Notes: generated by a model from the letters alone, not told the origin. A stretch of 64,000 bases of DNA from Algimonas ampicilliniresistens (GCF_030159955.1 NZ_BSNK01000001.1:682001-746000), one strand, 5' to 3'; counted from the stretch's first letter, positions 44,845 to 55,185 are shown. Made by a program: numbers and translations.

Positions 44845-44858
44845 TGACAGCGCTGTCA
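44845..44858. promoter_or_regulatory. LacI-family-type operator upstream of gap
   Basis: TGACAGCGCTGTCA is a perfect 14-base palindrome that fits the general LacI-family operator pattern TGNNANCGNTNNCA. It lies 20-33 bases before the gap start codon. In other alphaproteobacteria, LacI-type regulators such as CceR control central carbon genes, so repression of gap is plausible. Confidence 0.55.
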
Positions 44859-45027
44859 TAGCGCAAACGCTCGCCTTCCGAAAGATGCGATAACGGTTCA
44901 CGATAATATTCGTCTGAGGCAAGCGAGACAATGGATCAATGAGCCCCTACGGTTGTATGATTCTGTTTTTCAGCGAATAATCGGCTTACTGCACAATTTT
45001 GCCACACAGCTCTCTGAAGGAGCCTCC

Positions 45028-45927
45028 ATGCGCTACTCACCTTTTTGGATCGTTCCACTGAGCCTTTTGCTCCTTTCCGCCTGTACCGATACGACCTCCC
45101 GAAACTCGGATCGCTTAGACTATGGTGTTGAATCTGCGCCCGAACCCATCATTGTCACTGGGTCTCGATTGAAACGCTCAGATGTTGCTGCTGATAGCGC
45201 AGATGGGGCTCAATCTGCCGCTAACTACCTAGCCTATCGTTATGGCTATAGTTTCGAACTCCCCTCAGCATCTGTCAAAGCGACGGCACAGTCTCATGCC
45301 CAGCGTTGCATCGAGGCCGGGGCGAAGCTTTGTCAGGTGCTGAATACGTCGACGCGAGATTATGATGCGGATAATGTGTCGGCGAGCCTGACCCTGCGCG
45401 CCGAGCCGGAATGGCTAGACCAATATGCCGCTTCGCTGATTGAAAGCGTCAACAAAGCCGACGGTAAAATGACGGCTTCTAGCGTCAGCGCCCAAGACCT
45501 CACGCGTCAAATCTTGGATGTGGATGCGCGCCTGTCGGCCCAGACAACCCTGCGCGACCGCCTGACCGGATTGCTGGAAACCCGTGATGCGGAGCTAGCA
45601 GATCTGTTGGCACTGGAACGTGAGTTGGCGCGTGTGCAGGCCGAAATCGAAAGCGCGACTTCAAATCTGGCGGCCCTGCGCCAGCGCGTCACCATGTCGG
45701 TCGTCGATATTGATTACTCCTCTAAAAGTCGCGCTGTCTCCAGCTCTGCCGTTGCCCCAATCGCGCAGGCCTTAAAGGACTTCTTGCGGACCCTGTCTCA
45801 AGGTCTGGCGGGTGTCATCGGGTTCATCGCCGTGACCTTGCCTTGGTTGATCTTCGTGCTGCTGCCAGTCTTTTTCGGCATTCGTTGGCTGTGGCGTCGT
45901 CGTCCGTCCAAATCGCGCAAGTCGTAA
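45028..45927 (+). CDS. DUF4349 lipoprotein
   Basis: A 299-residue protein with a lipobox (LLSAC, lipidated C19), a globular middle, a coiled-coil stretch (about 160-235, RDAELADLLALERELARVQ) and a C-terminal membrane segment (about 265-290) followed by a basic tail. The family is DUF4349, with no known activity. AAGGAG selects ATG 45028 over the upstream frame. It is divergent from gap by about 200 bases. Confidence 0.8.
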   Translation: MRYSPFWIVPLSLLLLSACTDTTSRNSDRLDYGVESAPEPIIVTGSRLKRSDVAADSADGAQSAANYLAYRYGYSFELPSASVKATAQSHAQRCIEAGAKLCQVLNTSTRDYDADNVSASLTLRAEPEWLDQYAASLIESVNKADGKMTASSVSAQDLTRQILDVDARLSAQTTLRDRLTGLLETRDAELADLLALERELARVQAEIESATSNLAALRQRVTMSVVDIDYSSKSRAVSSSAVAPIAQALKDFLRTLSQGLAGVIGFIAVTLPWLIFVLLPVFFGIRWLWRRRPSKSRKS

Positions 45928-46013
45928 CAGATTCGGTTTGCCCCAACTCTTGGCGGAGTTAGGCCGTATCTAACTTGGCCGTCTTTCGTCGGCAGATGAG
46001 ACAAGGCTGAACC

Positions 46014-46985
46014 ATGAAAATTGCGATCATCGGCGCTGGCATGGCCGGGCTGACAGCGGCGCGCCGCCTGTCTGACAAGCATGAGGTCGAGCTGTTTGAT
46101 AAGAGCCGGGGTGTCGGCGGGCGTATGAGCACGCGTTATGCTGGGGACTATGAGTTCGACCACGGCGCGCAATATTTCACGATCACCGATCCGGAATTTC
46201 AATTCCTCATCGACGCCATCGCCGATAATGGCTGTGCGACGCGCTGGGACAGTCGAGGTCTGTATTTGCGAGACGGCGAGCTGACCAAGGACACAGGTCG
46301 CCCTCGTTGGGTTGGATCGCCGCGCATGAACGTGATCGCCAAAGCGCTCGCTCAAGGGCTTCAGATCAATTTGGGGCGTCGTGTATCCAGTATTTCTGGG
46401 TCTGCGGGAAATCTTAGCCTAGCTTTTGAAGAGGGAGGCAGCGAAGGTCCGTTCGACCGAGTAATCTGCACCGCTCCCGCGCCACAAGCGGCCGCGATGT
46501 TACCACCTAACTCACTCCTACAATCTGTCTTGGCCGACGTGCATATGCATGCCTGTTTCGCGCTGATGGTCGGGTGGGCAGAGCCATTTGATCCGGGCTG
46601 GGACAGTCTGCGTGTCACGGATCTGCCGATTAGCTGGTTGGCTCTGAATGCGAGCAAGCCAGGTCGGAATCCGGCTGTCCCAACTCTGGTTGTCCACGCC
46701 GCTCCGGCTTGGTCCGACAACCATGCTGACGCCGATCGGGATTGGGTTCAGTCTATCATGTTGGGCGCTGCATCAGTCTTGTGTGATCGGAAATTGGATC
46801 AGGCTCCGCATATCGCGCTGCATCGCTGGCTTTATGCCTATTCAAATGCAGGTGTGGGTCAGGACTGTCTGATCGATCCTGATCGCGGCGTAGTATTGGC
46901 CGGGGATTGGTGCGTTGGCGGTCGGGTCGAGGGGGCCTTTGTTAGCGGTCGCGCCGCCGCTAACCACATCCTTGCTTCCGACTGA
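46014..46985 (+). CDS. Renalase-like FAD-dependent oxidoreductase
   Basis: A 323-residue flavoprotein. The N-terminal dinucleotide motif is IIGAGMAGLTAARRL, followed by the GG doublet segment SRGVGGRMSTR. The C-terminal FAD contact is LAGDWCVGGRVEGAFVSGRAAA. It resembles the bacterial renalase/amine oxidase group, which oxidises isomeric dihydronicotinamides. AAGG precedes the ATG. It converges on the ABC/M1 gene, with 66 bases between them and no clear terminator. Confidence 0.88.
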   Translation: MKIAIIGAGMAGLTAARRLSDKHEVELFDKSRGVGGRMSTRYAGDYEFDHGAQYFTITDPEFQFLIDAIADNGCATRWDSRGLYLRDGELTKDTGRPRWVGSPRMNVIAKALAQGLQINLGRRVSSISGSAGNLSLAFEEGGSEGPFDRVICTAPAPQAAAMLPPNSLLQSVLADVHMHACFALMVGWAEPFDPGWDSLRVTDLPISWLALNASKPGRNPAVPTLVVHAAPAWSDNHADADRDWVQSIMLGAASVLCDRKLDQAPHIALHRWLYAYSNAGVGQDCLIDPDRGVVLAGDWCVGGRVEGAFVSGRAAANHILASD

Positions 46986-47051
46986 AGACGTCTGAGTAAA
47001 ATTGCGAGCGCCCCGTGGGGCACCCGCTTGAGGATAGGGGTGAACGGGCGA

Positions 47052-50000
47052 CTAGCTGTCGCTCGCATCCTCCACATCTTTAGTATTATCGTTGATGTTG
47101 CGCTCAATCAGGCGGCGATGCGGGTCTAGCACGATATGGGTCGGACGTTCGTCGACCGTAAAGGTGAGTGTCGCTTCGGCTTGATCAACCTGAACGGTCT
47201 CAAGAGCCATTGGGTTGGCGCCGAGGTCGGCCTTCGGATCTTCCGTGTAGAAGCCGATCTGGACGAACTCGCTGAGGCTTACGCCGTCGATTTCGGATAT
47301 AGAGGTTTCCTTGCCGTCCTCTTCACTGGCGTATTTCTTGTCCAGCTTGAGCGGCACCGAAACTTCGAACCGATCATCGACAGACGTTACAGTAATCTCT
47401 GCCTCGTCTTGGAAGCCAAGCTCCCAGAAGGTGATCTTGTTCCAATAGTCATCAATGAGGTTATGATATTTCGGATCTACCTCTTCTTTGAGAATGGCCA
47501 AAAGCTCCAGCGTGGTCGGATAGGGCGCGCCTTTGTCGGCCCCATGTTCGATCAGGAACCGTTTCACAGCGCGCTGAACCGGCTCATTGCCGATAATGCC
47601 GCGCATGCCCCAGAACACCCAACTGGTCTTCTGATAGTTCAGATAACCCTGACCTTCGGCTTCCGCGAGTACAGGCTCTTCGTCGCGCTCGAAGGTTCTC
47701 GTGGTCAGATACTGAATGACCGAGCGCTCTTCGTGCATTCGGCGCGCCTTGGCGAAGTCATAGTGCCGTTCATAAGCCAGCATTGTCGCATTCTCGGTCA
47801 GACCTTCAGAAAGCAGGTTTGATCCTTTGGCGAAGGCGCCGATGACTTGGTGGGCAAACCATTGATGCCCGATTTCGTGCATTGTCACATAAGTGGCAAA
47901 ATCGATGCGCTTGGGATCTTCGGCATCGCCGGGATCCTGTACGAAGCCGATTGTTTCTGAAAACGGTACGGTGCCCGCGAACGCTTGTGCGAAGCTAGCG
48001 AATGGAAATTCCATGATCCGCAGCTGCGCATATTGGTACGGGCTGAACGTCTCATGATAGACGGTCATAGACGTTTTCATCGCATCGAACATGAGATCGA
48101 TATTGAAGTCATGCTCCGGGTGGAAATAGATTTCCAGATCGATGTCCGTTCCGTTGGGATTAACCCATACATCCTTGCGAACCTCATACTCCGCCGTGAG
48201 GAAAGAGAAGAAGTTCAAGATTGGATTGATCGATTTGTAGGTCCGGCAGCGACGGCCATCCTCGATTGTTTCGCCGCGGAACTTACCGGGCGCGACCGGG
48301 ATTTGGCTCTCGATCGTGCAGACTTCGGCATCGAAATCGACATAATCGGCAAAGCCCGAGAACGACGTCAACAAATGGCGTCGACGCGCCGCTGGATCAT
48401 CGCGTTCCGGCCATTCGACCCGTTCACCCAGATCATATTTCCGGCGCAGGTCAGGGTCGCTGATAAAGCCAGCTTCAAGATTGCCGAAGGTTAGTAGCGC
48501 CTGAGTGTTGTTCACAAACGTGCCGTTGCGGGCGATCGTTGACCCTTGTGTAATAGTCGGCCCTGTGAACTGAGTGGTGAAGCGCACAGTCCGGCTTTCG
48601 CCCGGCTGTAAGGGCGGATCGAATTCTACTTCCTGAACATTATGATCGTCGCGCAGTTCATCGGCGCGAGCCTCGCCGGACACGATTGCCGCGCCATCAA
48701 TCTCAAGCTTAGTGATATTATCCACGCCGACCGACGAAAACACGGTTGTTCGGACAATGGGTTCGTCATGTGGATTGTCGATCTCATACTCGCCAACAAA
48801 AGTTGCTGTTTGTGAGGAAGGGAAGAAGTCTGCCTTAACGCTCACTTGGGTGATGCGAGGCGGGGGTTGTTTCCACATATCGCCAACCAGGCGCTCAAAC
48901 TCAGCCTGTGTAGCTTCACGCTGATCGGAGTTCTGATAACCTTGGTCTTGATAGCTCTGCAGTCCAGCATAACCGAAGCCCACAAAGAGCAATATGCCTA
49001 GCGCTGCGGTGGCAAGAGAGGGAATCGACAGACGTTTCTTAATGGATTTTAGACGCTCGACCAAGCCGACCTGCATGCCGCGACGCCAGACCCAGATTGA
49101 CAGGACGCCTAAGATCAGGATCATTCCCATCCAATAGGCAAACTCCCAGCCAAACCCTTTCGGGTTAGAGAAACCAGCCATTTCGGAATAGGCGCCTGCG
49201 CCAGCACTGCCAAAATTCATCAGCGGGTGGTAGAAGGGCAACTGGCCGATAAAGAAGATCAACCCGACCAAAACCGCGGCGCTGACCAACATGCCAATAA
49301 TCCGTCCCGGCATGAAGTTCTGGATGAACATCACAAGCATGCCTTGGAAGAAGAAGCCGACATAGAAACTGATGATACCAATGGCCAAGAAGGTCGTTGG
49401 CACCACAGGCACACGATCCCACCCAACGATGAGTTGAGCCGTCATGCCCGCTAATAACAGGCCTAGAATGAGCGTGAGTAGAAGGAGGGCGAGCGCGCCC
49501 CATTTTGCGAAGAGCAGGGACACGTTGCGAACGGGTGTTGCGTCCAAAATGCCGTGCATGTTCGACGTACGGTCCCGCCACATAATGTCGGACCCGAAGA
49601 AGACCATGATGATCAGCATTGGGAACAACAGTGAGCCTAACGCAATTTGAGTCATGAATCGGCTGGTTGGTAGCGTCGTGCTCGCGCCCATAAAGATCGC
49701 GACCAAGAGTGTTATGCCGAATAAGGCAATCGCGATGCCGACCAAAATAATGAAGGCTGTGCTGCGTACGGTTGAGAGATACTCAAACTTTAGACGCGTC
49801 CAGAAGGCGCTCAGCGTGAAGCCGGTCCCCAAGTCTGGCGTAGCTGGTGTGACGCGTTTTGGCACGTCGATCGGGCTATCGTCAGCCCGGCGTTTCACCC
49901 GCCGATTGAGAATGCCTCGGGTCGACATTAAGAAGGCGGTTCCAAATAAAACGAGTCCGACAATGCCGTAAACCAAACGGTTCAAGCCGACCCAGCCCGT

Positions 50001-50711
50001 GATTGGGGCCATATTTTCATTCTGCTCAGCGGCCGGCCAGAATTGTGTTTCCACGGCCAGTGACGTTGCCCCAAACGGGTCAACAAGCGCGGCGATCCAT
50101 TCGTCTGGTCGTTCGCCGGCGATGACGCCGCCAATCAGATAAATCACCAACAGGCCGACGGCGCTGACATAGACGATGGCGCGGTTGCGCGTGATGACAG
50201 CGATCGCCGTGTAAATCCCAGATACTAGAAGCGCGTTGATAACGACAAAAAGCAAAAACGGCTGAATATAGTGTAGAGCATTGAAACTTTTGAATGTTTC
50301 GGCGTCCCCCCACGGCATGAATGGACCAACGGCTGTGCCGATAACTAGGCCTGACAGGCTGAGAACCGTGACCGCCCAGACGCCGAGCATGCGCGATAGC
50401 AACATGTCGCTTGTTTTGACGGGCGTCGCGTGGACGACCTCAACCGCGCCATGCGTATCGTCCCGCATAACGCCTGTGACAACGAAGACGGCGGCGAAGA
50501 AAATTGAAAACAGGCTGAAGGCCGACACGGTAATGGCAATGGGAATCGCCCCGTTGACTTTGACCCGCTCACCACCAGCAACGCCGATGGCAAAATCCTC
50601 ATGTGATGAGAACAAGATGCCGACGGCCAGCATAACGATGAGGGCAATCCAGAACCCAATCTGGCGTGTGTGTATTTTAAATTCAAAGGCGAATAGCTTA
50701 GGCAGCATCAC
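47052..50711 (-). CDS. ABC transporter permease fused to an M1 aminopeptidase
   Basis: A 1219-residue fusion. The first ~580 residues hold about 12 membrane helices in ABC-2-like permease form. Beyond the last helix, from about residue 600, is an M1-type metallopeptidase with HEIGH at 945-949 and a downstream glutamate in LSEGLTENA. The expected topology puts the peptidase outside the cytoplasm. The start overlaps the end of the ATPase gene by 14 bases. The combination is known in Proteobacteria, but its substrate is not. It could export and trim peptides or act in envelope maintenance. Confidence 0.9.
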   Translation of the reverse strand: MMLPKLFAFEFKIHTRQIGFWIALIVMLAVGILFSSHEDFAIGVAGGERVKVNGAIPIAITVSAFSLFSIFFAAVFVVTGVMRDDTHGAVEVVHATPVKTSDMLLSRMLGVWAVTVLSLSGLVIGTAVGPFMPWGDAETFKSFNALHYIQPFLLFVVINALLVSGIYTAIAVITRNRAIVYVSAVGLLVIYLIGGVIAGERPDEWIAALVDPFGATSLAVETQFWPAAEQNENMAPITGWVGLNRLVYGIVGLVLFGTAFLMSTRGILNRRVKRRADDSPIDVPKRVTPATPDLGTGFTLSAFWTRLKFEYLSTVRSTAFIILVGIAIALFGITLLVAIFMGASTTLPTSRFMTQIALGSLLFPMLIIMVFFGSDIMWRDRTSNMHGILDATPVRNVSLLFAKWGALALLLLTLILGLLLAGMTAQLIVGWDRVPVVPTTFLAIGIISFYVGFFFQGMLVMFIQNFMPGRIIGMLVSAAVLVGLIFFIGQLPFYHPLMNFGSAGAGAYSEMAGFSNPKGFGWEFAYWMGMILILGVLSIWVWRRGMQVGLVERLKSIKKRLSIPSLATAALGILLFVGFGYAGLQSYQDQGYQNSDQREATQAEFERLVGDMWKQPPPRITQVSVKADFFPSSQTATFVGEYEIDNPHDEPIVRTTVFSSVGVDNITKLEIDGAAIVSGEARADELRDDHNVQEVEFDPPLQPGESRTVRFTTQFTGPTITQGSTIARNGTFVNNTQALLTFGNLEAGFISDPDLRRKYDLGERVEWPERDDPAARRRHLLTSFSGFADYVDFDAEVCTIESQIPVAPGKFRGETIEDGRRCRTYKSINPILNFFSFLTAEYEVRKDVWVNPNGTDIDLEIYFHPEHDFNIDLMFDAMKTSMTVYHETFSPYQYAQLRIMEFPFASFAQAFAGTVPFSETIGFVQDPGDAEDPKRIDFATYVTMHEIGHQWFAHQVIGAFAKGSNLLSEGLTENATMLAYERHYDFAKARRMHEERSVIQYLTTRTFERDEEPVLAEAEGQGYLNYQKTSWVFWGMRGIIGNEPVQRAVKRFLIEHGADKGAPYPTTLELLAILKEEVDPKYHNLIDDYWNKITFWELGFQDEAEITVTSVDDRFEVSVPLKLDKKYASEEDGKETSISEIDGVSLSEFVQIGFYTEDPKADLGANPMALETVQVDQAEATLTFTVDERPTHIVLDPHRRLIERNINDNTKDVEDASDS

Positions 50712-51591
50712 GGATCTCCGCGTTCATCAAGCCGTTCAAATGCGCGAAATAGGCGTCTTCGAGCAGTGTCTCGCGCTTGGTCCAGCCTTTGCCGGGTGAC
50801 GTGTCGGAGAGGACCGACACGACCGTTTGACCGCGGAGACGACGGGTCGAGAGCACAGGCATGGTCGCTTTCATATTATCGACGTCCTCGTCACTATCGA
50901 CGCGTTGGGTCCAGACTTTACCGTCGATTTCGGAGACCAAATCTTCCGGTGCGCCGCGAATAATCAGGCGGCCATTGCCCATCACGCCCATATCGTTGCA
51001 GAGGTCACGCACATCTTCGATAATATGGGTCGACAGGATGATAATTTTTTCGTCGCCAGCCCGCGACAGAATGTCGAGGAAGCGTTGACGTTCAAGCGGG
51101 TCCAATCCGGCTGTCGGTTCATCAACAATGATGAGCTGCGGATCGCCGAGCAGGGCTTGAGCAACACCGAAACGTTGGCGCATACCGCCGGAATAGGTCG
51201 ACACGGAGGCCGTACGGTGGGTCCAGAGATTGACCATTTGCAGCAGTGATTCGACTTGATCCTTGCGGGCGGTTTTATCGGTGATGCCCTTTAGGATCGC
51301 GATATGGTCAAGCAGTTGCAGCGCGCTCATGCGCGGATAAACGCCAAAATCTTGTGGGAGATATCCGAGCACGGACCGGACTGTGTCCGGGCGCTCTGTA
51401 ATGTCGACGCCGTTGAAATGAACCGTGCCACTGGTCGGTTCTTGCAAAGTGGCTAGGGTGCGCATCAGGGTCGATTTGCCAGCCCCATTCGGACCAAGAA
51501 GACCGAACAGACCGGGCTTCAACGTCAACGATACATCGTCGAGTGCTTTCAGGTCACCGAACGTCTTAGTCAGATTTTTGATTTCAAGCAT
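50698..51591 (-). CDS. ABC transporter ATP-binding protein
   Basis: A 297-residue ATPase. Walker A is GPNGAGKST (residues 33-41), the signature is YSGGMRQRFGVAQ, Walker B is LIIVDEPTAGLDP, and the switch histidine is in ILSTHII. The ~70-residue C-terminal extension is typical of ABC-2 exporters. It is coupled to the permease/M1 fusion by a 14-base overlap and is its obvious partner. Confidence 0.95.
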   Translation of the reverse strand: MLEIKNLTKTFGDLKALDDVSLTLKPGLFGLLGPNGAGKSTLMRTLATLQEPTSGTVHFNGVDITERPDTVRSVLGYLPQDFGVYPRMSALQLLDHIAILKGITDKTARKDQVESLLQMVNLWTHRTASVSTYSGGMRQRFGVAQALLGDPQLIIVDEPTAGLDPLERQRFLDILSRAGDEKIIILSTHIIEDVRDLCNDMGVMGNGRLIIRGAPEDLVSEIDGKVWTQRVDSDEDVDNMKATMPVLSTRRLRGQTVVSVLSDTSPGKGWTKRETLLEDAYFAHLNGLMNAEIRDAA

Positions 51592-51755
51592 TTATGCCTC
51601 CCATTTAGGGGGCAGAAAGCACAGCTCTTATCGAAAAACAACAAAAACCGTCAGCGATGATGTCGCGGGTAAACAGAGTCAGGCTAGGAATTCCCGTCAG
51701 ATCTATCCGTTCAGTTTTGAGAATGGGCGGACAGAAATTGGCGGGGCAAGAGGGC

Positions 51756-53462
51756 TTAGAATCGAACCTTGAACCCGACATTCACGGCATGCGCATTGGT
51801 TTGATCATTTGAGACTTGCTGCGGCGCAACGAAGGGGATGAAGCCTTTATTATAGACATATTCCGCGCCGATATCGAGGAAGTCGCTGATCGGATATTCC
51901 ACGCTGGCGGAATGTTGCTGGTTCTTCTCGAAGCTGGTGGGCTGACCCATCATGCCGACATTGCCAGTATCGTCACTAATATTGCCCCAAGATCCTGACG
52001 CAGCGATGGCCATGCGGCGACCGTTGACCATCGGTTTGATGCGGACTTGCGCAACCAAAGTCGACAGATTCTCATCGAAATTGATATTGTCGATGGACGT
52101 CGTTGAGCCGAGTGGATCGTTGAGGAATTGCGGGAAGGGGATGCCATCCGGCGTCTGCGGAATGGCAGCAGCCCAAGGCTCTAAAGTCGTCGTATATTCA
52201 ACCATCGCGTCGAGGAATGGACTGTTATATTCTGCAAACCCGTTCACGGCGCTATTGCGGTAGTTGATCAAGTTGGCGGGCGGCGTGCCAGTGGCGCGTC
52301 CCTGAAATGTATGGGCGGTGAAATTGTCGCGATAGATGGTATCGTGCAGATACCCGCCGCCCAATGTAAACGCGCTTTGACGCCCGAGTAAGAATTCCTT
52401 TTCGGCACTGAACGCATAGTTGCCGATATTATTGTCTTCATCAGCAAAGGCGACGCGTAGCTGACGTCCGCCGGACAGAGCCGACGCTGTCAGTTTGAAA
52501 CCGTTCTTGTAAAAGCCAAGTTCGGCAACGGGCTGATCAGAAAAGGCCCAGAAGAAGTGATGGCCTTCATTCTGAGTAAAGGCATTGTAGCTGTCGAAGT
52601 TACCGAAATCGATCGTCTTGCGACCAAAGGCAGCATAGAAGGGCGAGCGCTCCAGATTACCAAAGACAACGAAGGCTTTACGCAGCTGGAACTCGTCCTG
52701 ATCGCGCGCAAACTCCGTCTCAGAATATTCGGGCTGCATATAAAGTGTAGTCCAGTCACCAAATGTGCTGGTGAACGAAAGGGCGGCATTATTGATCGCG
52801 AAAACCCCGGCTTCGTCGTCGGTTCTGTTTGAGAAATTAGGGAAGCGCGACAATAAAGGAAATTGGCCGTCCACGTCGGTGCGTTGATACATGAAGGCGC
52901 CCTGCAAATGTCCGCCGAGATAGAGCGAATTAGGCTGCAACACGCCCGTGGCGCGATTGGCGAGCAGGGTCAGTGTTTTGCCTGTCGTGTTTTCTTGGAA
53001 ATCCAACATCTCGCGGCTGTTCGCGACAGAGGTCCGGACGCTGACGCCGCCAACATTAAAATCTCGGTCGCGATAGAAAGCGGTTGCGGCCTCGGGCGAG
53101 TAAGAGACGGTGCGTGGATCGCTATACCCGCGCAGGCCGAAGTTTGACGAGGCATATTGGTTGGAGGCATATTGTACGGGCTGCGGGGCAGGTGCAGCGT
53201 ACGTCGCGTATTGCTGGCTCGTATAGGCGGCGGGGTATGCGTCTTCCGCGATGACATAAGTGCCAGGTGCCGCGTAACGCAGCTGTTCTTGCAGGCGTTG
53301 TTCCTGCCAGCTTTGTGGGCCTAAATACTGGCCTTGGCTCGCTCCAGACGATTGGAACATGCCGCGCAAACTCGGGCCATAGCCTTGATTGGCGAGCACA
53401 GGCGCGCCGACGGCACCAATGGCCGCGCAAGCGAGTAGAGCTGTCTTGAATCTAGTCATCAT
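51756..53462 (-). CDS. Outer-membrane porin-like protein
   Basis: A 568-residue protein. It has a signal peptide (to VLANQ) and a Gln/Tyr/Ala-rich segment (about 30-120, QQYATYAAPAPQPVQYAS). A long beta-rich barrel with alternating aromatic residues follows, ending in F (HAVNVGFKVRF). It resembles the LbtU-like/DUF3573 porins, but the match is by look only. It starts 31 bases after the NtrC-type regulator gene on the same strand and is probably expressed with it. Confidence 0.65.
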   Translation of the reverse strand: MMTRFKTALLACAAIGAVGAPVLANQGYGPSLRGMFQSSGASQGQYLGPQSWQEQRLQEQLRYAAPGTYVIAEDAYPAAYTSQQYATYAAPAPQPVQYASNQYASSNFGLRGYSDPRTVSYSPEAATAFYRDRDFNVGGVSVRTSVANSREMLDFQENTTGKTLTLLANRATGVLQPNSLYLGGHLQGAFMYQRTDVDGQFPLLSRFPNFSNRTDDEAGVFAINNAALSFTSTFGDWTTLYMQPEYSETEFARDQDEFQLRKAFVVFGNLERSPFYAAFGRKTIDFGNFDSYNAFTQNEGHHFFWAFSDQPVAELGFYKNGFKLTASALSGGRQLRVAFADEDNNIGNYAFSAEKEFLLGRQSAFTLGGGYLHDTIYRDNFTAHTFQGRATGTPPANLINYRNSAVNGFAEYNSPFLDAMVEYTTTLEPWAAAIPQTPDGIPFPQFLNDPLGSTTSIDNINFDENLSTLVAQVRIKPMVNGRRMAIAASGSWGNISDDTGNVGMMGQPTSFEKNQQHSASVEYPISDFLDIGAEYVYNKGFIPFVAPQQVSNDQTNAHAVNVGFKVRF

Positions 53463-53492
53463 TTTCCCCCACGAAAACTTAGTTGAAAAAGC

Positions 53493-54953
53493 TTAAGCAG
53501 ATCTGACTTGTTCAACATCGAGCGCATGCTCACGAACTTTGCGGTACAGCGTTGATCGGCCGATCCCGAGACGGCGCGCAACTTCGGACATGTGACCGTG
53601 ATAGGTCTCGATCGCGAAGGCGATGAGGTCACGTTCAATGTCTTCCAAGGTGCGGAGATGACCTTCACGGTCTAGGACTGAGACGGCCCCTTCTTCATCG
53701 CTCTCATTGGCCGGGACTAGACGGTCAAGCGGGCTCGCATCCGTGGCTTCGACGGCTTGCGCCATAGCGGGCGTTAGACCTGAAATTTGCGGGAAGTCAG
53801 ACGGACGTAGTTGATTGCCGTCTGAAAGGATCATCGCGCGGAAAATCGCATTTTCGAGTTGGCGAACATTGCCCTCCCACGGCTGCTGGCCAAGCATTGT
53901 CAGCGTCTCCGATGTGAGGCCGGACACGTTCATCTTTTCCTGCGCATTGAAGCGCGCGACGAAATGCTCAACGAGCGCTGGAATATCTTCCGTTCGCTCC
54001 CGCAATGGCGGCACAGCAATTGGGAAAACATTCAAACGATAGAATAAATCCTCACGGAATGTGCCTTCAGCGACGCATTCGGCCAAATCGCGATTGGTCG
54101 CAGAGACAATTCGGACATCCACGGAAACTGGGCGTTTTGACCCGATGGGATCGACTTCACCTTCTTGCAGAACGCGCAGTAGTTTGACTTGCATGTCGAG
54201 CGGCAATTCACCGATCTCGTCTAAGAAGAGGGTGCCGGTATGGGCTTCTTGGAATTTGCCGAGATGACGGCCATTGGCACCAGTGAACGAGCCTTTTTCG
54301 TGGCCGAACAGAATGCTCTCGACCAGAGTTTCAGGGATTGCGCCACAGTTGACCGATATAAAGGGCTTATCGGCGCGCTCTGACGCCCCTTGAATAGCGC
54401 GGGCGATAACTTCTTTACCCACGCCGCTCTCACCACTGATGAGGATAGGGATGGAGGCTTTAGCCCCGCGCTCGCCCATTGCCACAACAGGCCGCATAGC
54501 GGCAGATTTGCCAATGAGGTCATCGAAAGTGAGGCCACCTTCAGACTGTTTTTTCAGCCGCGTCACTTCTCGGGACAAAGTTTTCATTTCTAGCGCGTTG
54601 CGAATGGACACAACAATGCGTTCCGGGGCCGCAGGCTTCACGACAAAGTCACGCGCGCCGCCCTTCATGGCAGAGACAACCGCTTCGATGGACCCTTTGG
54701 CGGTTAGAACGATGACGGGAAGTTCGGGGCGTGTCTTTGCCAACTCGGTCAGAACATCCATACCATCACGGCCGGGCATGATCAGATCGAGCAACATGAC
54801 GTCAACGCTCGTCGCGTCAGGACCCGTCGCCATACGCACGGCTGTGTCGCCGTCTCCCGCCTGTAGAACGGAGAAACCGCTCTTTTCCACGACCGCCTGC
54901 AAGAGGCGACGCTGGGTCGGATCGTCATCGACAATGAGTACGGTCTTGGACAT
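53493..54953 (-). CDS. NtrC-family sigma-54-dependent response regulator
   Basis: A 486-residue activator. The receiver domain has phospho-acceptor D56 (LLDLIMPGRDG). The AAA+ domain has Walker A GESGVGKE, the sigma-54 contact loop KGSFTGAN (GSFTGA in place of the usual GAFTGA), Walker B TLFLDEIG and an arginine finger region. The C-terminal Fis-type helix-turn-helix is EVARRLGIGRSTLYRKV. GTG 54962 is a possible start three codons earlier. No kinase gene is adjacent. The porin gene downstream is a likely operon partner. Confidence 0.92.
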   Translation of the reverse strand: MSKTVLIVDDDPTQRRLLQAVVEKSGFSVLQAGDGDTAVRMATGPDATSVDVMLLDLIMPGRDGMDVLTELAKTRPELPVIVLTAKGSIEAVVSAMKGGARDFVVKPAAPERIVVSIRNALEMKTLSREVTRLKKQSEGGLTFDDLIGKSAAMRPVVAMGERGAKASIPILISGESGVGKEVIARAIQGASERADKPFISVNCGAIPETLVESILFGHEKGSFTGANGRHLGKFQEAHTGTLFLDEIGELPLDMQVKLLRVLQEGEVDPIGSKRPVSVDVRIVSATNRDLAECVAEGTFREDLFYRLNVFPIAVPPLRERTEDIPALVEHFVARFNAQEKMNVSGLTSETLTMLGQQPWEGNVRQLENAIFRAMILSDGNQLRPSDFPQISGLTPAMAQAVEATDASPLDRLVPANESDEEGAVSVLDREGHLRTLEDIERDLIAFAIETYHGHMSEVARRLGIGRSTLYRKVREHALDVEQVRSA

Positions 54954-55185
54954 GGGCTCCACTTTTCACCTGTTGGGCGCGCTCTGACGGCACGTCTCGA
55001 TTTCGACCATCTGTGCCAAAAAGGGATGAAGGCGAGGCCAAGAAATAAGGTAAAGGAATTATGAAAGACCGCTGCTGTGTTGCGGCAGTGGTTGAACAGG
55101 GGCGGCGCCTTTGATAGGCGGCATTAGAATCTAAACATTGGAGCCTGCTCCGATGACCCCGCTTTTATCAGAAGGACCGGCGATC

